Source of the DNA: Streptomyces coeruleorubidus
GTDB taxonomy: Bacteria; Actinomycetota; Actinomycetes; Streptomycetales; Streptomycetaceae
Reading direction: 5' to 3'
DNA length: 64,000 bases
Assembly (NCBI RefSeq): GCF_008705135.1
Contig: NZ_CP023694.1
Coordinates: 9,089,001-9,153,000 of the forward strand
A program made the position numbers and the translations under genes. How positions within the stretch are numbered: the first letter of the stretch is position 1; every line of letters begins with the position of its first letter. Below the pieces are notes generated by a model. That model did not search any database. It saw nothing but the letters and a program-made list of their open reading frames with translations, and had not been told where the DNA came from. Of this stretch, positions 8,016 to 17,116 are shown piece by piece.

Positions 8016-9359
8016 ATGAGTCCGACCAGCAGAAATGCCCGCCGCACAGCCAGTACGGGCCTGGCTCTCGTCCTGCCCCTGGCGGCGCTGGCCGCCTGTG
8101 GCGGGGGTGGTACCACCGACACCTCCGCCGAGGCGGGCAGCGGCAAGGGCACCATCAGCGTCTGGGCCCACCAGGGCCAGAAGAGCGAGGACACCGCGAT
8201 ACAGAACGCGGTGAAGTCCTTCAACTCCTCGCAGAGCGACATCAAGGTCGAGCTGAAGCTGATCCCCGGCAACGACTACACCAAGACCATCACGACGACC
8301 GACGCCTCCGAGCTGCCGGACGTGATGGAGTTCGACGGCCCGACCATGGCGAACTTCGTCTTCAACCAGAAGCTCGCCCCGATCGACGACCACGTCTCCG
8401 CCAAGACCCTGGACAACGCCACCGAGGCCAACAAGGCGCAGGGCGAGATCGACGGCAAGCACTACGGCCTTGGCCAGTACGACTCGGGCCTGGGCATCTA
8501 CGGCAACAAGAAGCTGCTGGACGCGGCCGGCGTGAAGTACCCGACGAGTGTGGACGACGCCTGGACGGCGGACGAGTTCACCGCCGCGCTCAAGGCGCTG
8601 AAGGCCAAGGACTCCGACGGCAAGGTCCTCGACGTTCAGGAGAACAACGGGTTCACCACCGAGTGGGGCACCTACGGCTTCTCCCCCATCGTCTGGTCGG
8701 CCGGTGGTTCGCTCCTCAAGGACGGCAAGGCGAAAGGCGCGATCGACTCGCCGGAAACCGTGTCGGCGCTGAAGACCTTCCAGTCCTGGAAGTCGGATGT
8801 CGACCCCAACACCGACGGCAACGCCTTCGCCAAGGGCCGCGTCCCGCTCAGCTGGGTCGGCCACTGGATGTACCCCGTCTACAGCGAGGCACTCGGTGAC
8901 GACCTCGTCGTCCTGCCGCTGCCCGACTTCGGCCACGGCCCCAAGACCGGCCAGGGCTCCTGGGCCTGGGGCATCGGGGCCGACTCCAAGAACGCCAAGG
9001 CCGCCGGTACGTTCCTGGACACTCTCCTGAACGACGAGAACGTCGCCGCGATGACCACGGCCAACGGCGCTCCGCCCGCCACCAAGTCCGCGCTCGCCGC
9101 GAGCGACCTCTACAAGCAGGGCGGCCCGCTCCAGCTGTTCTCCGACCAGCTCGCCAAGCCGTGCGGCGACACCGACATCACCAAGTCCTGCGTCGCCGTG
9201 ACCCGCCCGCTGACCGCCGGATACCCCACGGTCACCGCGAAGTTCGCCGAGGCCCTCAACTCGGTCTACGGCGGCGCCGACCCGAAGGACGCCTTGTCCA
9301 AGGCCGCCAGCGCCATCGACCAGGACTTCTCCGACAACGCCGGCTACGAGATCCCGTAG
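8016..9359 (+). CDS. ABC sugar transporter, solute-binding lipoprotein
   Basis: A 447-residue extracellular solute-binding protein of the carbohydrate family 1 type. The signal peptide ends in a lipobox (LAALAAC), so the mature protein is lipid-anchored outside the membrane. A short GGGG/Thr-Ser linker precedes the binding domain (TISVWAHQGQ). The ATG at 8016 follows GGAAGG. It captures a sugar for the two permeases encoded directly downstream. No ATPase gene is present, so the importer probably shares MsiK, the common ATPase of Streptomyces sugar importers (family knowledge). Confidence 0.9.
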   Translation: MSPTSRNARRTASTGLALVLPLAALAACGGGGTTDTSAEAGSGKGTISVWAHQGQKSEDTAIQNAVKSFNSSQSDIKVELKLIPGNDYTKTITTTDASELPDVMEFDGPTMANFVFNQKLAPIDDHVSAKTLDNATEANKAQGEIDGKHYGLGQYDSGLGIYGNKKLLDAAGVKYPTSVDDAWTADEFTAALKALKAKDSDGKVLDVQENNGFTTEWGTYGFSPIVWSAGGSLLKDGKAKGAIDSPETVSALKTFQSWKSDVDPNTDGNAFAKGRVPLSWVGHWMYPVYSEALGDDLVVLPLPDFGHGPKTGQGSWAWGIGADSKNAKAAGTFLDTLLNDENVAAMTTANGAPPATKSALAASDLYKQGGPLQLFSDQLAKPCGDTDITKSCVAVTRPLTAGYPTVTAKFAEALNSVYGGADPKDALSKAASAIDQDFSDNAGYEIP

Positions 9360-9379
9360 GACCCATCGGCCGGGGCGGG

Positions 9380-9515
9380 CCGCGCACACCGCGCCCGCCC
9401 CCGCCGGGAACAGGACCCCCCGTGAAATCCGTCGAATCCGCGCACGCCGCGCCCCATGCCCGGGAGCAGGCCCCACCCGTGACCTCCGTCGAACCCGCGC
9501 GCCCGGCGCGCGCTG
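9380..9515 (+). repeat. Tandem repeat, about 58-bp period, duplicating a start site
   Basis: About 2.3 copies of a 57-58-bp unit begin at 9380, 9438 and 9495. Each starts CCGCGC; the first two contain a GGGAACAGG/GGGAGCAGG ribosome-site-like run and then a GTG (9422, 9479) opening with GTGAaaTCCGTCGAA or GTGAccTCCGTCGAA. The repeat covers the leader and first codons of the permease gene. Confidence 0.75.
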
Positions 9516-10420
9516 TGCGCAAGAACCGCGACTGGTTGCACGGACTGCTCATGTCCACGCCCGCCGTCGTCGGACTCATCGCCTTCGTCGGGATCCCGTT
9601 CGGCTACGCCGTCGTCCTCTCCTTCTACAACGTCCGCCTCGGCTCCCCGCTGGAACCGACCTGGTTCGGGATCGAGCACTACCGGCGGCTGTTCACCGAC
9701 CCCGATCTGTCCGGCCCGTTCCTCAGGTCCCTGCTCAACAACCTGACCTTCGCCGCGGTCGTCGTACCCGTGCAGACCGGTCTGGCGCTCGGCCTTGCGA
9801 TCCTGCTCAACCGCAAGCTCAAGGCGATCGGCCTGTTCCGGTCCCTGTTCTTCATGCCGGTCGTCTTCCCGATGGCGCTGGTCGCCGTGATCTGGCGGCT
9901 CATCCTCGCCCGCAGCGATCAGGGCATGCTCAACTCCGCGCTGGACGCGGTGAGTTTCGGCAACTGGGGCGCCTTCGACTGGCTCGGCGACTCCGCCACC
10001 GCGATGGTCTCGATCATCATCCTCTCCGTCTGGCAGGGCGTCGGCTTCCAGATGGTCATCCTGCTCGCCGGGCTCCAGCAGATCCCGGGTGAGCTCTACG
10101 AGGCCGCCGAGCTCGACCGCGCCTCCCGCTGGCAGCAGTTCCGGAATGTCACCCTGCCCGGCATCCGCGGCACCCTCGTGTTCGTCGCCATGCTCACCTC
10201 GGTGCTCTCCTTCCGCGTCTTCGACCAGGTCTACGTTCTCGTCAAAGGCGGCGGACTCAATGAGGACGCGGCCCGCACCGTGATGTACCAGGCGGTCACC
10301 ACCGCCTTCGACCAGAACAACATCGGTCAGGCGTCCGCGATCACCGTCGTCTTCTTCCTGATCGTCGTCGTCCTGACCCTCATCCAGCGCCGCGTCGTCC
10401 GGCCCGACAACGAGGACTGA
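9422..10420 (+). CDS. ABC sugar transporter permease (MalF type)
   Basis: A 332-residue membrane permease with six hydrophobic segments, beginning with STPAVVGLIAFVGIPFGYAVVLSF. The EAA loop that meets the ATPase is visible (ELYEAAELDRASRWQQFRNVTLP). It forms the first of the two permease subunits of the importer. Two GTG codons, 9422 and 9479, each have a purine-rich run upstream because a 58-bp tandem repeat covers them; the longer form gives a 19-residue N-terminal extension that repeats itself (VKSVES / VTSVEP). Either start would preserve the whole membrane domain. Confidence 0.9.
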   Translation: MKSVESAHAAPHAREQAPPVTSVEPARPARAVRKNRDWLHGLLMSTPAVVGLIAFVGIPFGYAVVLSFYNVRLGSPLEPTWFGIEHYRRLFTDPDLSGPFLRSLLNNLTFAAVVVPVQTGLALGLAILLNRKLKAIGLFRSLFFMPVVFPMALVAVIWRLILARSDQGMLNSALDAVSFGNWGAFDWLGDSATAMVSIIILSVWQGVGFQMVILLAGLQQIPGELYEAAELDRASRWQQFRNVTLPGIRGTLVFVAMLTSVLSFRVFDQVYVLVKGGGLNEDAARTVMYQAVTTAFDQNNIGQASAITVVFFLIVVVLTLIQRRVVRPDNED

Positions 10421-10422
10421 CC

Positions 10423-11277
10423 ATGAGCATGAACACGGGTCTCACCCGCAATCCCCTGCGCCGCGTCCTCGACTACGCCGTCCTGTCCGTCCTGGCTTTC
10501 GTCTTCGCGCTGCCCGCCATCTATCTGCTCATCGGCAGCCTCAAGCCGTCCGACGAAGTCCTGAACGGCCTGTCCGGCTTCCTGCCCACCAACCTGTCGT
10601 TCGACAACTACACGGCCGTCCTCGGCAGCCTCAACTCCGAGAGCACCGGCTACTTCTGGCGCTTCATGGGTATCTCGCTGCTGCTGGCCTTCGTGGTGGT
10701 GACGGGCGGTCTCTTCGTCAACTCCATGGCTGCGTACGGACTTTCACGGCTGAAGTGGCGCGGCCAGAACGCCGTCTTCACCCTCGTCCTGCTGCTGATG
10801 CTGATCCCGTTCGAGTCGGTGGCGGTCCCGCTCTTCTACATGTTCAACGACCAGCGCAACACCCTCCTCATCCTGGCGCTCCCGTTCATCGCCAACGCCT
10901 TCTCGGTCTACCAGTTCCACACGTTCTTCCGCACGATTCCGCCGAGCATCGAGGAAGCCGCCCGCATCGACGGCGCGGGCCCCTGGCGCACCTTCTTCGC
11001 CATCATCGTCCCGATGTCGAAGCCGGCCTTCGCCTCCGTTGCGATCCTGACCTTCCTCATCCAGTGGGGCTCGTTCCTCTGGCCGGTCCTGATGGTCTCC
11101 GATCCGGCGGTACGCCCGCTGCCGCTGGAGATGAGCGTCTTCCAGGCCCAACTGCCCCCGGACTGGGGCCAGATCCTCGCCTTCGGCGTCCTCCTGGTCC
11201 TGCCCGTCCTGGTGGTCTTCGCCTTCTTCCAGCGGTGGTTCGTCCAGGGCGTCGCCAGCTCCGCCGTCAAGGGCTGA
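10423..11277 (+). CDS. ABC sugar transporter permease (MalG type)
   Basis: A 284-residue second permease subunit with six membrane segments and the EAA motif (IEEAARIDGAGPWRTFFAIIVP) near residue 185. The ATG at 10423 is two bases after the stop of the first permease, so the pair is co-translated. The final hydrophobic helix and WFVQGVASSAVKG tail are typical of the family. It imports the sugar captured by the lipoprotein at 8016. Confidence 0.92.
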   Translation: MSMNTGLTRNPLRRVLDYAVLSVLAFVFALPAIYLLIGSLKPSDEVLNGLSGFLPTNLSFDNYTAVLGSLNSESTGYFWRFMGISLLLAFVVVTGGLFVNSMAAYGLSRLKWRGQNAVFTLVLLLMLIPFESVAVPLFYMFNDQRNTLLILALPFIANAFSVYQFHTFFRTIPPSIEEAARIDGAGPWRTFFAIIVPMSKPAFASVAILTFLIQWGSFLWPVLMVSDPAVRPLPLEMSVFQAQLPPDWGQILAFGVLLVLPVLVVFAFFQRWFVQGVASSAVKG

Positions 11278-11323
11278 GCCCGCACGCCTCTTTGATGTCA
11301 GTGGTGGCTGTCAGGATGAGTGC

Positions 11324-12229
11324 ATGACGATCAAGGATGTGGCCCGACACGACGTGAGCCGGCAGCGGATCGAGCAAGCCCTGGAGGACATAGAAGGGCG
11401 GACCCGTCGCCGCTGGCACACGATGCGATACGACTGTTACTCCGATGAGGAACTGCAGGCGATGCGCGACGACCTCCTCGATCACCTCGCCGCCCGCACG
11501 CTGACGGATCCCCGGCTCGGCACCGCTCCGTCACGCATCGTCCTGCGCACCGCGGCGGAGTGCGCCCTGGGATTCCTGGACCTCGGCTGCTATCCCAACG
11601 GCGACCAGAAGATCCTCTTCCCCCTCATCGACGAGAGCATCAGCAGCGAGGACACCGACTTCGAGGCCGTGGTGGAGCACGCATCCACCGCGAGGGACTG
11701 GCTGGACACCTTCGCGCTGGGTGTGATCAGCGGCATGGTCCGGGAACGGGACCGCGTCATCGGGCTGCTGCTGCGTGACCACGCATCCGCCATCCACGAC
11801 GGGGTGCCGTATTCGAAGCTGGACTCGAAGTCGGATCCGGGGGAACTGGCGGAGATGGACACTCTTGCTTGCTATCTGACCAAGGCGCGTGGGCACCTGC
11901 CTCGGGACTGGCCCTCGGTGACGTTGTGCATGCCGGAGGTCGACGAGCGTCTCGACGGGGCGCTGCGTCTGAATGCTCTGGGCGCCCTGACGCCGGATCA
12001 GCAGCTGTTGCGCGTGCTGCTGGAGGATGACCAGTCGGCCTTCGAGCAGGCTTTGTCGCATCGCCTTGTCCAGTACCGGGAGAGCGCACCTCCCGATGCG
12101 GCGCCCCGCAGCCTGCTCCCGCAGAAGACCGTCGCCCTGGCCGCACTGGCGGTCCAGGTGCACGGCTGGGCGTTGCGCGTCCAGTCCGCCTACCTGCCCC
12201 AGGCCTTGCTGAGCGCCCCTGAAGGGTGA
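11324..12229 (+). CDS. Imm49-like immunity protein (orphan)
   Basis: A 301-residue, mostly helical cytoplasmic protein without signal peptide. Its plan matches what is known of the Imm49 family of polymorphic-toxin immunity proteins: a central W-LDTFALGVI segment, repeated LL/VLL...F-QAL helices, and a C-terminal LPQKTVALAALAVQVHGW...SAYLPQALL block. No toxin gene or secretion component is adjacent; the neighbours are a sugar importer and an aldo/keto reductase. The ATG at 11324 follows GGATGAG. The family assignment is from memory of its C-terminal block and is moderately secure; actual protective function is not shown. Confidence 0.6.
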   Translation: MTIKDVARHDVSRQRIEQALEDIEGRTRRRWHTMRYDCYSDEELQAMRDDLLDHLAARTLTDPRLGTAPSRIVLRTAAECALGFLDLGCYPNGDQKILFPLIDESISSEDTDFEAVVEHASTARDWLDTFALGVISGMVRERDRVIGLLLRDHASAIHDGVPYSKLDSKSDPGELAEMDTLACYLTKARGHLPRDWPSVTLCMPEVDERLDGALRLNALGALTPDQQLLRVLLEDDQSAFEQALSHRLVQYRESAPPDAAPRSLLPQKTVALAALAVQVHGWALRVQSAYLPQALLSAPEG

Positions 12230-12256
12230 CCTGGGCGAGTACGGTGACCGGCGGAC

Positions 12257-13252
12257 TCAGTTGCCGACGCCGAGGCTGGACATGAACGCGGGCGGGTATC
12301 GGTCGCCGCGCGCCGCGCCCGGCGGCACCGCCTTCTCGATCTCGGCGAGGTCGTCCGCGGTGAGGACCAGCTCCATCGCGGGCAGCGCCTCGGCCAGCCG
12401 CTCGCGGGTGCGAGCGCCGACCAGCGGCACGATGTCGTCACCCTGTGCGGCCACCCAGGCGATGGCCAGTTGAGCGACCGTGCACCCCTTCGCGACGGCG
12501 ACCCGGCGCAGTGCTTCCACGAGGGCGAGATTGTGTTCCACGTTCCCGCTCGAGAATCGCGGGCTGAAGCCGCGGTTGTCGCCGGGGCCGGCGGTGTGGC
12601 CGGCGGACCAGTGCCCGGAGATGAGGCCGCGGCTGAGGACTCCGTACGCGGTCAGGCCGATGCCGAGCTCCCTCAGCGTAGGCAGAATGTCCGCCTCCAC
12701 CGCGCGGGAGATCAGCGAGTACTCGATCTGCAGGTCGGCGACCGGGTGCACGGCATGCGCCCGGCGGATCGTCGCCGCGCCGACCTCCGAGAGGCCGAGG
12801 TGCCGGACGTACCCGGCGTCGATCATCTCCTTGACCGCGCCCACCGTCTCCTCGATCGGCACCGCCGGATCCAGCCGGGCGGGGCGGTAGATGTCGATGT
12901 GATCGGTGCCGAGGCGGGTCAGCGAGTAGGCCAGGAAGTTCTTCACCGCCTCGGGACGGCCGTCCACCCCGCCGAACACCGGGCCCGGCCCTCGCAGCAT
13001 GCCGAACTTGACGCTCAACTGGTAACTGTCCCGGTCCCGGCCACGCAGCGACTCGGCGATCAGCAGCTCGTTGTGGCCCATGGCGTAGAAATCGCCGGTG
13101 TCGATCAGCGTGACGCCGCTCTCCAGCGCGGCGTGGACGGTGGCGATACTCTCCGCGCGGTCGGCCTCGCCGTAGGCGCCCGACATGCCCATCGCGCCCA
13201 GACCCAGCGCGGAAACGGCCGGGCCGGTGGTGCCCAGGGTTCGTGTCTGCAT
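12257..13252 (-). CDS. Aldo/keto reductase
   Basis: A 331-residue NADPH-dependent oxidoreductase with a TIM-barrel. It starts at ATG 13252 after GAAGGAGAA and opens MQTRTLGTTGPAVSALGLGAMGMSG. The catalytic Asp and Tyr are in LIDTGDFYAMG and the Lys in SVKFG. The position usually holding the catalytic His reads DIYRPARLDP, so His is replaced, a variant seen in this subfamily. The NADPH site LVGARTRERLAEAL is present. An XRE/MmyB-type regulator is divergent and probably controls it. Its carbonyl substrate is unknown. Confidence 0.9.
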   Translation of the reverse strand: MQTRTLGTTGPAVSALGLGAMGMSGAYGEADRAESIATVHAALESGVTLIDTGDFYAMGHNELLIAESLRGRDRDSYQLSVKFGMLRGPGPVFGGVDGRPEAVKNFLAYSLTRLGTDHIDIYRPARLDPAVPIEETVGAVKEMIDAGYVRHLGLSEVGAATIRRAHAVHPVADLQIEYSLISRAVEADILPTLRELGIGLTAYGVLSRGLISGHWSAGHTAGPGDNRGFSPRFSSGNVEHNLALVEALRRVAVAKGCTVAQLAIAWVAAQGDDIVPLVGARTRERLAEALPAMELVLTADDLAEIEKAVPPGAARGDRYPPAFMSSLGVGN

Positions 13253-13308
13253 CGCGTTCTCCTTCGTCGTCGATCTGCCACCCACCCTGCGCCCGCGCCG
13301 CGACGTAC

Positions 13309-13343
13309 GGGAGCGGAGCGTTCGTCCTGGGAGAGACGCTCCC
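13309..13343. promoter_or_regulatory. Inverted repeat between reductase and XRE regulator
   Basis: GGGAGCG (13309-13315) pairs with CGCTCCC (13337-13343), and overlapping GGAGCGT with ACGCTCC. The repeat lies in the divergent promoter region and is a candidate site for the adjacent XRE/MmyB regulator. Confidence 0.45.
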
Positions 13344-13378
13344 TGGATCCGCTCGCCCGCTGCGAGGACCATGGGGAC

Positions 13379-14239
13379 ATGCAACGTGACCAGCTCGCCG
13401 ACTTTCTGCGCCGCCGCCGCGAGGCGATGCGTCCGGCCGAGGTCGGCATCGCCGACGGACCGCGGCGCCGCACCTCCGGCCTGCGCCGGGAAGAGGTGGC
13501 CACGCTCGCCGGCATGTCGGTGGACTACGTCGTACGCCTCGAGCAGGGCCGCAGCAGCCGGCCCTCGGTCCAGTTGCTCGGCGCGCTGGCCCGGGCGCTG
13601 CGCCTCTCCGACGACGAGCGCGACCACCTCTTCCACCTGGCCGGCCACCAGCCCCCACCCGCCGACGGAGTGGCCCGCCTGGCCCGCGCCGGCCTGATCC
13701 GCATGCTCGACCTGCTCGGCGACACCCCGGCCCTGGTCCTGTCCGACCTGGGCGAGGTCCTCGCCCAGAACCGGGCCGCCCTCCTGCTCGCGGGTGATCA
13801 CACGGGCTTCTCCGGCGACCGCCGCTACGCCGTATACCGCTGGTTCACCGACCCCACGGCCCGCGCCGTCACCCCGCCCGAGGAACAAGAACGCTACGCC
13901 CGCCAGCTCGTGGCCGACCTGCGTGCGGCCGCCGGCCGCCGGACCGGCGACTCCATGGTCGCCGGACTCGTCGACCGGTTGCAGGCCGCGAGCGCCGACT
14001 TCCGCCGGATCTGGGCCGAGCACCAGGTGGCGGTCCGGCGTGCCGACCGCAAGACCCTGCTGCATCCGCGTGTCGGCCACCTGCTGCTGGACTGCGAGAC
14101 CCTGGTCACTCCCGACCAGGGCCAGCAACTGCTGGTGCTCACCCCTGCGGATGCCGAGACCCGTGAGCGGCTGGAGCTGCTGCGGGTCATCGGTGTCGAG
14201 GAATTCCCCACGGGGGCAACGGACCCGACGACACAGTGA
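13379..14239 (+). CDS. XRE family regulator with MmyB-like ligand domain
   Basis: A 286-residue transcription factor. Residues 1-80 hold the XRE helix-turn-helix (RRRTSGLRREEVATLAGMSVDYVVRLEQG), and the rest is the MmyB-like domain thought to bind a small hydrophobic ligand (DTPALVLSDLGEVLAQNRAALLL onward). Such genes commonly sit back to back with a dehydrogenase or reductase and repress it; here the partner is the aldo/keto reductase at 12257. ATG 13379 is chosen because it begins the conserved N-terminus; GAGGA lies upstream. Two further members of this type occur at 58600 and 61693. Confidence 0.9.
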   Translation: MQRDQLADFLRRRREAMRPAEVGIADGPRRRTSGLRREEVATLAGMSVDYVVRLEQGRSSRPSVQLLGALARALRLSDDERDHLFHLAGHQPPPADGVARLARAGLIRMLDLLGDTPALVLSDLGEVLAQNRAALLLAGDHTGFSGDRRYAVYRWFTDPTARAVTPPEEQERYARQLVADLRAAAGRRTGDSMVAGLVDRLQAASADFRRIWAEHQVAVRRADRKTLLHPRVGHLLLDCETLVTPDQGQQLLVLTPADAETRERLELLRVIGVEEFPTGATDPTTQ

Positions 14240-14256
14240 AGCGGCGCGAACGTGCC

Positions 14257-15300
14257 TCAGCCGGGATCCTTCAGGAACTGTCGCTGGTCGTCCAGGAACC
14301 CGTTCGCGAAGAGCGAGCGGGGGGAGAAGAGCGCGGTGAGCGTGGTCTTGACGTCCGACTGCTCGATGGACTGCCTGAGCAGTGAATGGGTCGCGTGCGG
14401 GTAGCGTTCGACCGTCAACGCACCGCCTGCGTCCAGCACTTCGCGGTAGACGCGCTCCGTGTCGGCGGTGTCCACGTTGATGTCATGGCCTGCGAGGGCC
14501 AGCAGCACCGGTATGCCGCGCAGGGCGCGCAGGTCCTGCGTGGCGTCCGCGGCGTAGTTCTTGGAGATGAAGCTCCAGCGGTCGGCGGTCATGCCGCCCG
14601 TGTCACCACGCGTGGCCTTGACGTACTCCTCGAAGGTCGCATGGCGTTCCAGCAGACGGCGGGTGGTGTCGCTCTTCGCGATCGCGGCCTTGGTACGGGC
14701 TGCCGATGCGCCGTCGGCGCGCAGCTCGGCGAGGAGGTTGTAGCGGCCCTGCCGGAGCCAGTTGATCGCGGGCGAGACGGCGATGACGAACTTCACCGGG
14801 GTCTTCGCTGCGATCTTCGGCAGGACCCAGCCCGCCTGGCTGGCGCCCCAGAGCCCGATCCGGTCGCCGTCGATGTCCGGGCGGGCGCGCGCCCAGGCGA
14901 TGGCGGCGGCTGCCTCCTCGGCCCGGTCGTCCATGGACTGGTCCAGCCAGTTGCCGGGTGCGCCTGCGACGCCGGGCTTGTCCCAGGACAGCGAGGCGTA
15001 CCCGGCCCTGGCGTTCGCTTCCCACATGGGCTTGTAACCGTCGTCGTGGGTGGCGTCGACGGGACCGTCGCCGTGGACGTACACGACCAGACCGTGCTGC
15101 TTGCGGCCTTCCTTGGGAGTGGCCAGTACGCCGTTGAGGGTGTGGCCGCCGTGGCGGATCGAGACCCGCTGCTCGTCCATGTCGTAGGAGTGCTGCCACA
15201 GCACCACACCGACGAGACCGGCGGCCACGACCAGGACCATGACGAGTGACCACACGACGGTGCGGAGCCCGCGCCGTCGGGGCTGGGTCTTTGCACACAT
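14257..15300 (-). CDS. Membrane-anchored alpha/beta hydrolase
   Basis: A 347-residue protein with an N-terminal membrane anchor (TVVWSLVMVLVVAAGLVGVVL, about residues 14-34) and an exported alpha/beta hydrolase domain. The nucleophile is in GLWGASQAGW, the acid in AGHDINVD and the His in PHATHSLLR, which resembles the acyl-CoA thioester hydrolase C-terminal group and prolyl-oligopeptidase-type esterases. VVYVHGDGP supplies the oxyanion region. It converges with the XRE gene, 17 bases apart, and is divergent from the GNAT gene. Substrate unknown. Confidence 0.82.
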   Translation of the reverse strand: MCAKTQPRRRGLRTVVWSLVMVLVVAAGLVGVVLWQHSYDMDEQRVSIRHGGHTLNGVLATPKEGRKQHGLVVYVHGDGPVDATHDDGYKPMWEANARAGYASLSWDKPGVAGAPGNWLDQSMDDRAEEAAAAIAWARARPDIDGDRIGLWGASQAGWVLPKIAAKTPVKFVIAVSPAINWLRQGRYNLLAELRADGASAARTKAAIAKSDTTRRLLERHATFEEYVKATRGDTGGMTADRWSFISKNYAADATQDLRALRGIPVLLALAGHDINVDTADTERVYREVLDAGGALTVERYPHATHSLLRQSIEQSDVKTTLTALFSPRSLFANGFLDDQRQFLKDPG

Positions 15301-15425
15301 GGGATGACCGCCTCTGTTCGGGTTGGACAGACACCCAAACTATCAGTGCAAGAACGGTCGTTGGGATTCTGATAGATTTGAGTCCAGGTTGCAGCGAGGA
15401 GTTGCAGCGAGATGGGGGGTACGGC

Positions 15426-16070
15426 ATGGCCATCGACGCGACAAGCCCCGGAACCGGACCGGTGACGGTCCAGCGAGGCGTTCCGGTGGGAGCCGAGCGG
15501 CGGGCGGCCGAGCTCTACTGGGACGCCTTCGGCCGCAAACTCGGTCCCGCACTGAACCCGCCGGGCAAGGCGGTGCCCTTCATCGCCGCCCACCTGAACG
15601 CCGATCGCGCTGTCTGCGCGCTCCTCGACGGGCAGCTCGTCGGCCTCGCCGGCTACCAGCTCGGCGGGCGGGCCCTCACCGGGGGATCGGCCTCCGCCGT
15701 GCTGCGCGCGTACGGACGCCTGGGAGGACTGCGCCGACTCCCGATCCTCGCCCTGTTCGAACGCCGGCCGGCGCACGGACAGCTCGTCATGGACGGCATC
15801 GCCGTCGCCCCGGACGTGCGCGGCCGCGGCGTCGGAAGCCTGCTCATCGAGGAAGTGGCCGCCGTCGCGGCGGAGCAGGACTGCCGGGAGATCAGGCTGG
15901 ACGTGATCGACACCAATCCGCGCGCCCGGGCCCTGTACGAGCGGCGCGGCTTCACGGCCGTCCGCACCGAACGCACGCCCTACCTCCGCAGGTTGCTGGG
16001 GTTCGGCGCGGTGACCACCATGCACCGCCCAGTCGAGGCGGCCGGGCCGAGAGGACCGCGCACACCGTGA
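15426..16070 (+). CDS. GNAT family N-acetyltransferase
   Basis: A 214-residue acetyltransferase using acetyl-CoA. The acetyl-CoA loop is clear (VMDGIAVAPDVRGRGVGSLLIEEV, motif A RGRGVG) and is followed by LDVIDTNPRARALYERRGF, motif B of the family. ATG 15426 is preceded by a GGGGGG run. Its stop overlaps the GTG of the following PaaX-like regulator by four bases (GTGA), so the two are coupled. The acceptor, protein or small molecule, cannot be told. Confidence 0.88.
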   Translation: MAIDATSPGTGPVTVQRGVPVGAERRAAELYWDAFGRKLGPALNPPGKAVPFIAAHLNADRAVCALLDGQLVGLAGYQLGGRALTGGSASAVLRAYGRLGGLRRLPILALFERRPAHGQLVMDGIAVAPDVRGRGVGSLLIEEVAAVAAEQDCREIRLDVIDTNPRARALYERRGFTAVRTERTPYLRRLLGFGAVTTMHRPVEAAGPRGPRTP

Positions 16071-16942
16071 CCGACCACGTCGAGATCCCCACCCGCATGC
16101 TCGTCCACGCGCTGATCCGGGAGGACGGCACGGTCAGCGCGGACGAGCTCTACACCGTCGCCGCGACCCTCGGCATGAGCGACCAGCAGGTGCGGCTGTG
16201 CGTCAAACGCCTCGTGGCCGAGAGCCGGTTCACCCACGAAGGCCGCGGTCGCAAAGCAGTGCTGCACGCCACGGAAGCCACCATACGATCCCTGGCCCCC
16301 AACGCGGACTTCCTGCGGCACGCATTCCGCCAGGACGCCGGGCTCGCCCCCTGGGACGACGTCTGGCACCTGGCCGCCTTCGCCGTGCCCGAATCGGCGC
16401 GCACGGCCCGGGACGCCCTGCGCGAGACACTCGTCCACCTCGGCGGCGCCCCGCTCCAGGGCGGACTGTACGTCTGCGCCAACGCCTGGGAACCGTACGT
16501 CGAAGACGCGGCACACCGCCTCGGCGCCCACAGTGCGCTCACCCTCCTCAGCACGACGGACCTGCGCAGGGGCGACACCCGAGAGCCTGCCGAACTCGCC
16601 CGCCACCTATGGCCTTTGCAGGAAATCGCCAACCGCTACCACCACCTGAGCCGCATCGCCCAGCCCCGCCTCGACCGGCTCACCGGCTCTGCCGGACTCT
16701 CCCCGTCCGAACTGCTCACCATCGCTGTCGAGCTGGCGGCCGAACTCACCCGTGCCATGGAGCCCGACCCCCTGCTGCCGCCTCAGCTCCTGCCCCAGCC
16801 CTGGCCCGGCACCCAGGCCCGGGAACTCATCGCCCGGTGCTGGGCGGCCCTGCCCGAACACGACCACGGCGAAGCCCGGCCGACCCTCTTCCGCCTCTAC
16901 GCCGACATCACCCGAGAAGCAGCAGACCGCGCCACTCGCTGA
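16067..16942 (+). CDS. PaaX family transcriptional regulator
   Basis: A 291-residue regulator of the PaaX type, the repressor family known from phenylacetate degradation. The N-terminal winged helix (IPTRMLVHALIREDGTVSADELYTVAATLGMSDQQVRLCVKRLV) is followed by the PaaX core (WDDVWHLAAFAVPESARTARDALRETLVHLGGAPLQGGLYV) and a C-terminal helical domain. The GTG overlaps the stop of the upstream acetyltransferase. No paa genes are in the window, so its regulon is unknown and it may act on its own operon. Confidence 0.82.
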   Translation: MTDHVEIPTRMLVHALIREDGTVSADELYTVAATLGMSDQQVRLCVKRLVAESRFTHEGRGRKAVLHATEATIRSLAPNADFLRHAFRQDAGLAPWDDVWHLAAFAVPESARTARDALRETLVHLGGAPLQGGLYVCANAWEPYVEDAAHRLGAHSALTLLSTTDLRRGDTREPAELARHLWPLQEIANRYHHLSRIAQPRLDRLTGSAGLSPSELLTIAVELAAELTRAMEPDPLLPPQLLPQPWPGTQARELIARCWAALPEHDHGEARPTLFRLYADITREAADRATR

Positions 16943-17116
16943 AGACGCAACGGTCGGCGCAGGTCATGCCGGTTGGGTGAAGAGGTCTGTCTGTGGAGCA
17001 CCGTGTCGGCGGCGCCGCTGTGCCGGCTTACCGACTCACGATGGAACGCCCCGGGCGCCAGGACGAACGCTGGGCGGTCGCACTGCCCTGGGAGGACAGC
17101 TCCTTCACCGGCGTCC
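16943..17116. other. Short spacer without a recognisable gene
   Basis: Between the PaaX-like gene and the remnants that follow, a frame from 16993 reads RWAVALPWEDSSFTGVL but continues into sequence antisense to the remnants and matches no family I know. I see no terminator. Confidence 0.4.

Noticed and set aside
12470..13378. Upstream extension of the XRE/MmyB frame across the aldo/keto reductase
   Set aside because: Antisense to the reductase, and the real HTH begins at 13379.
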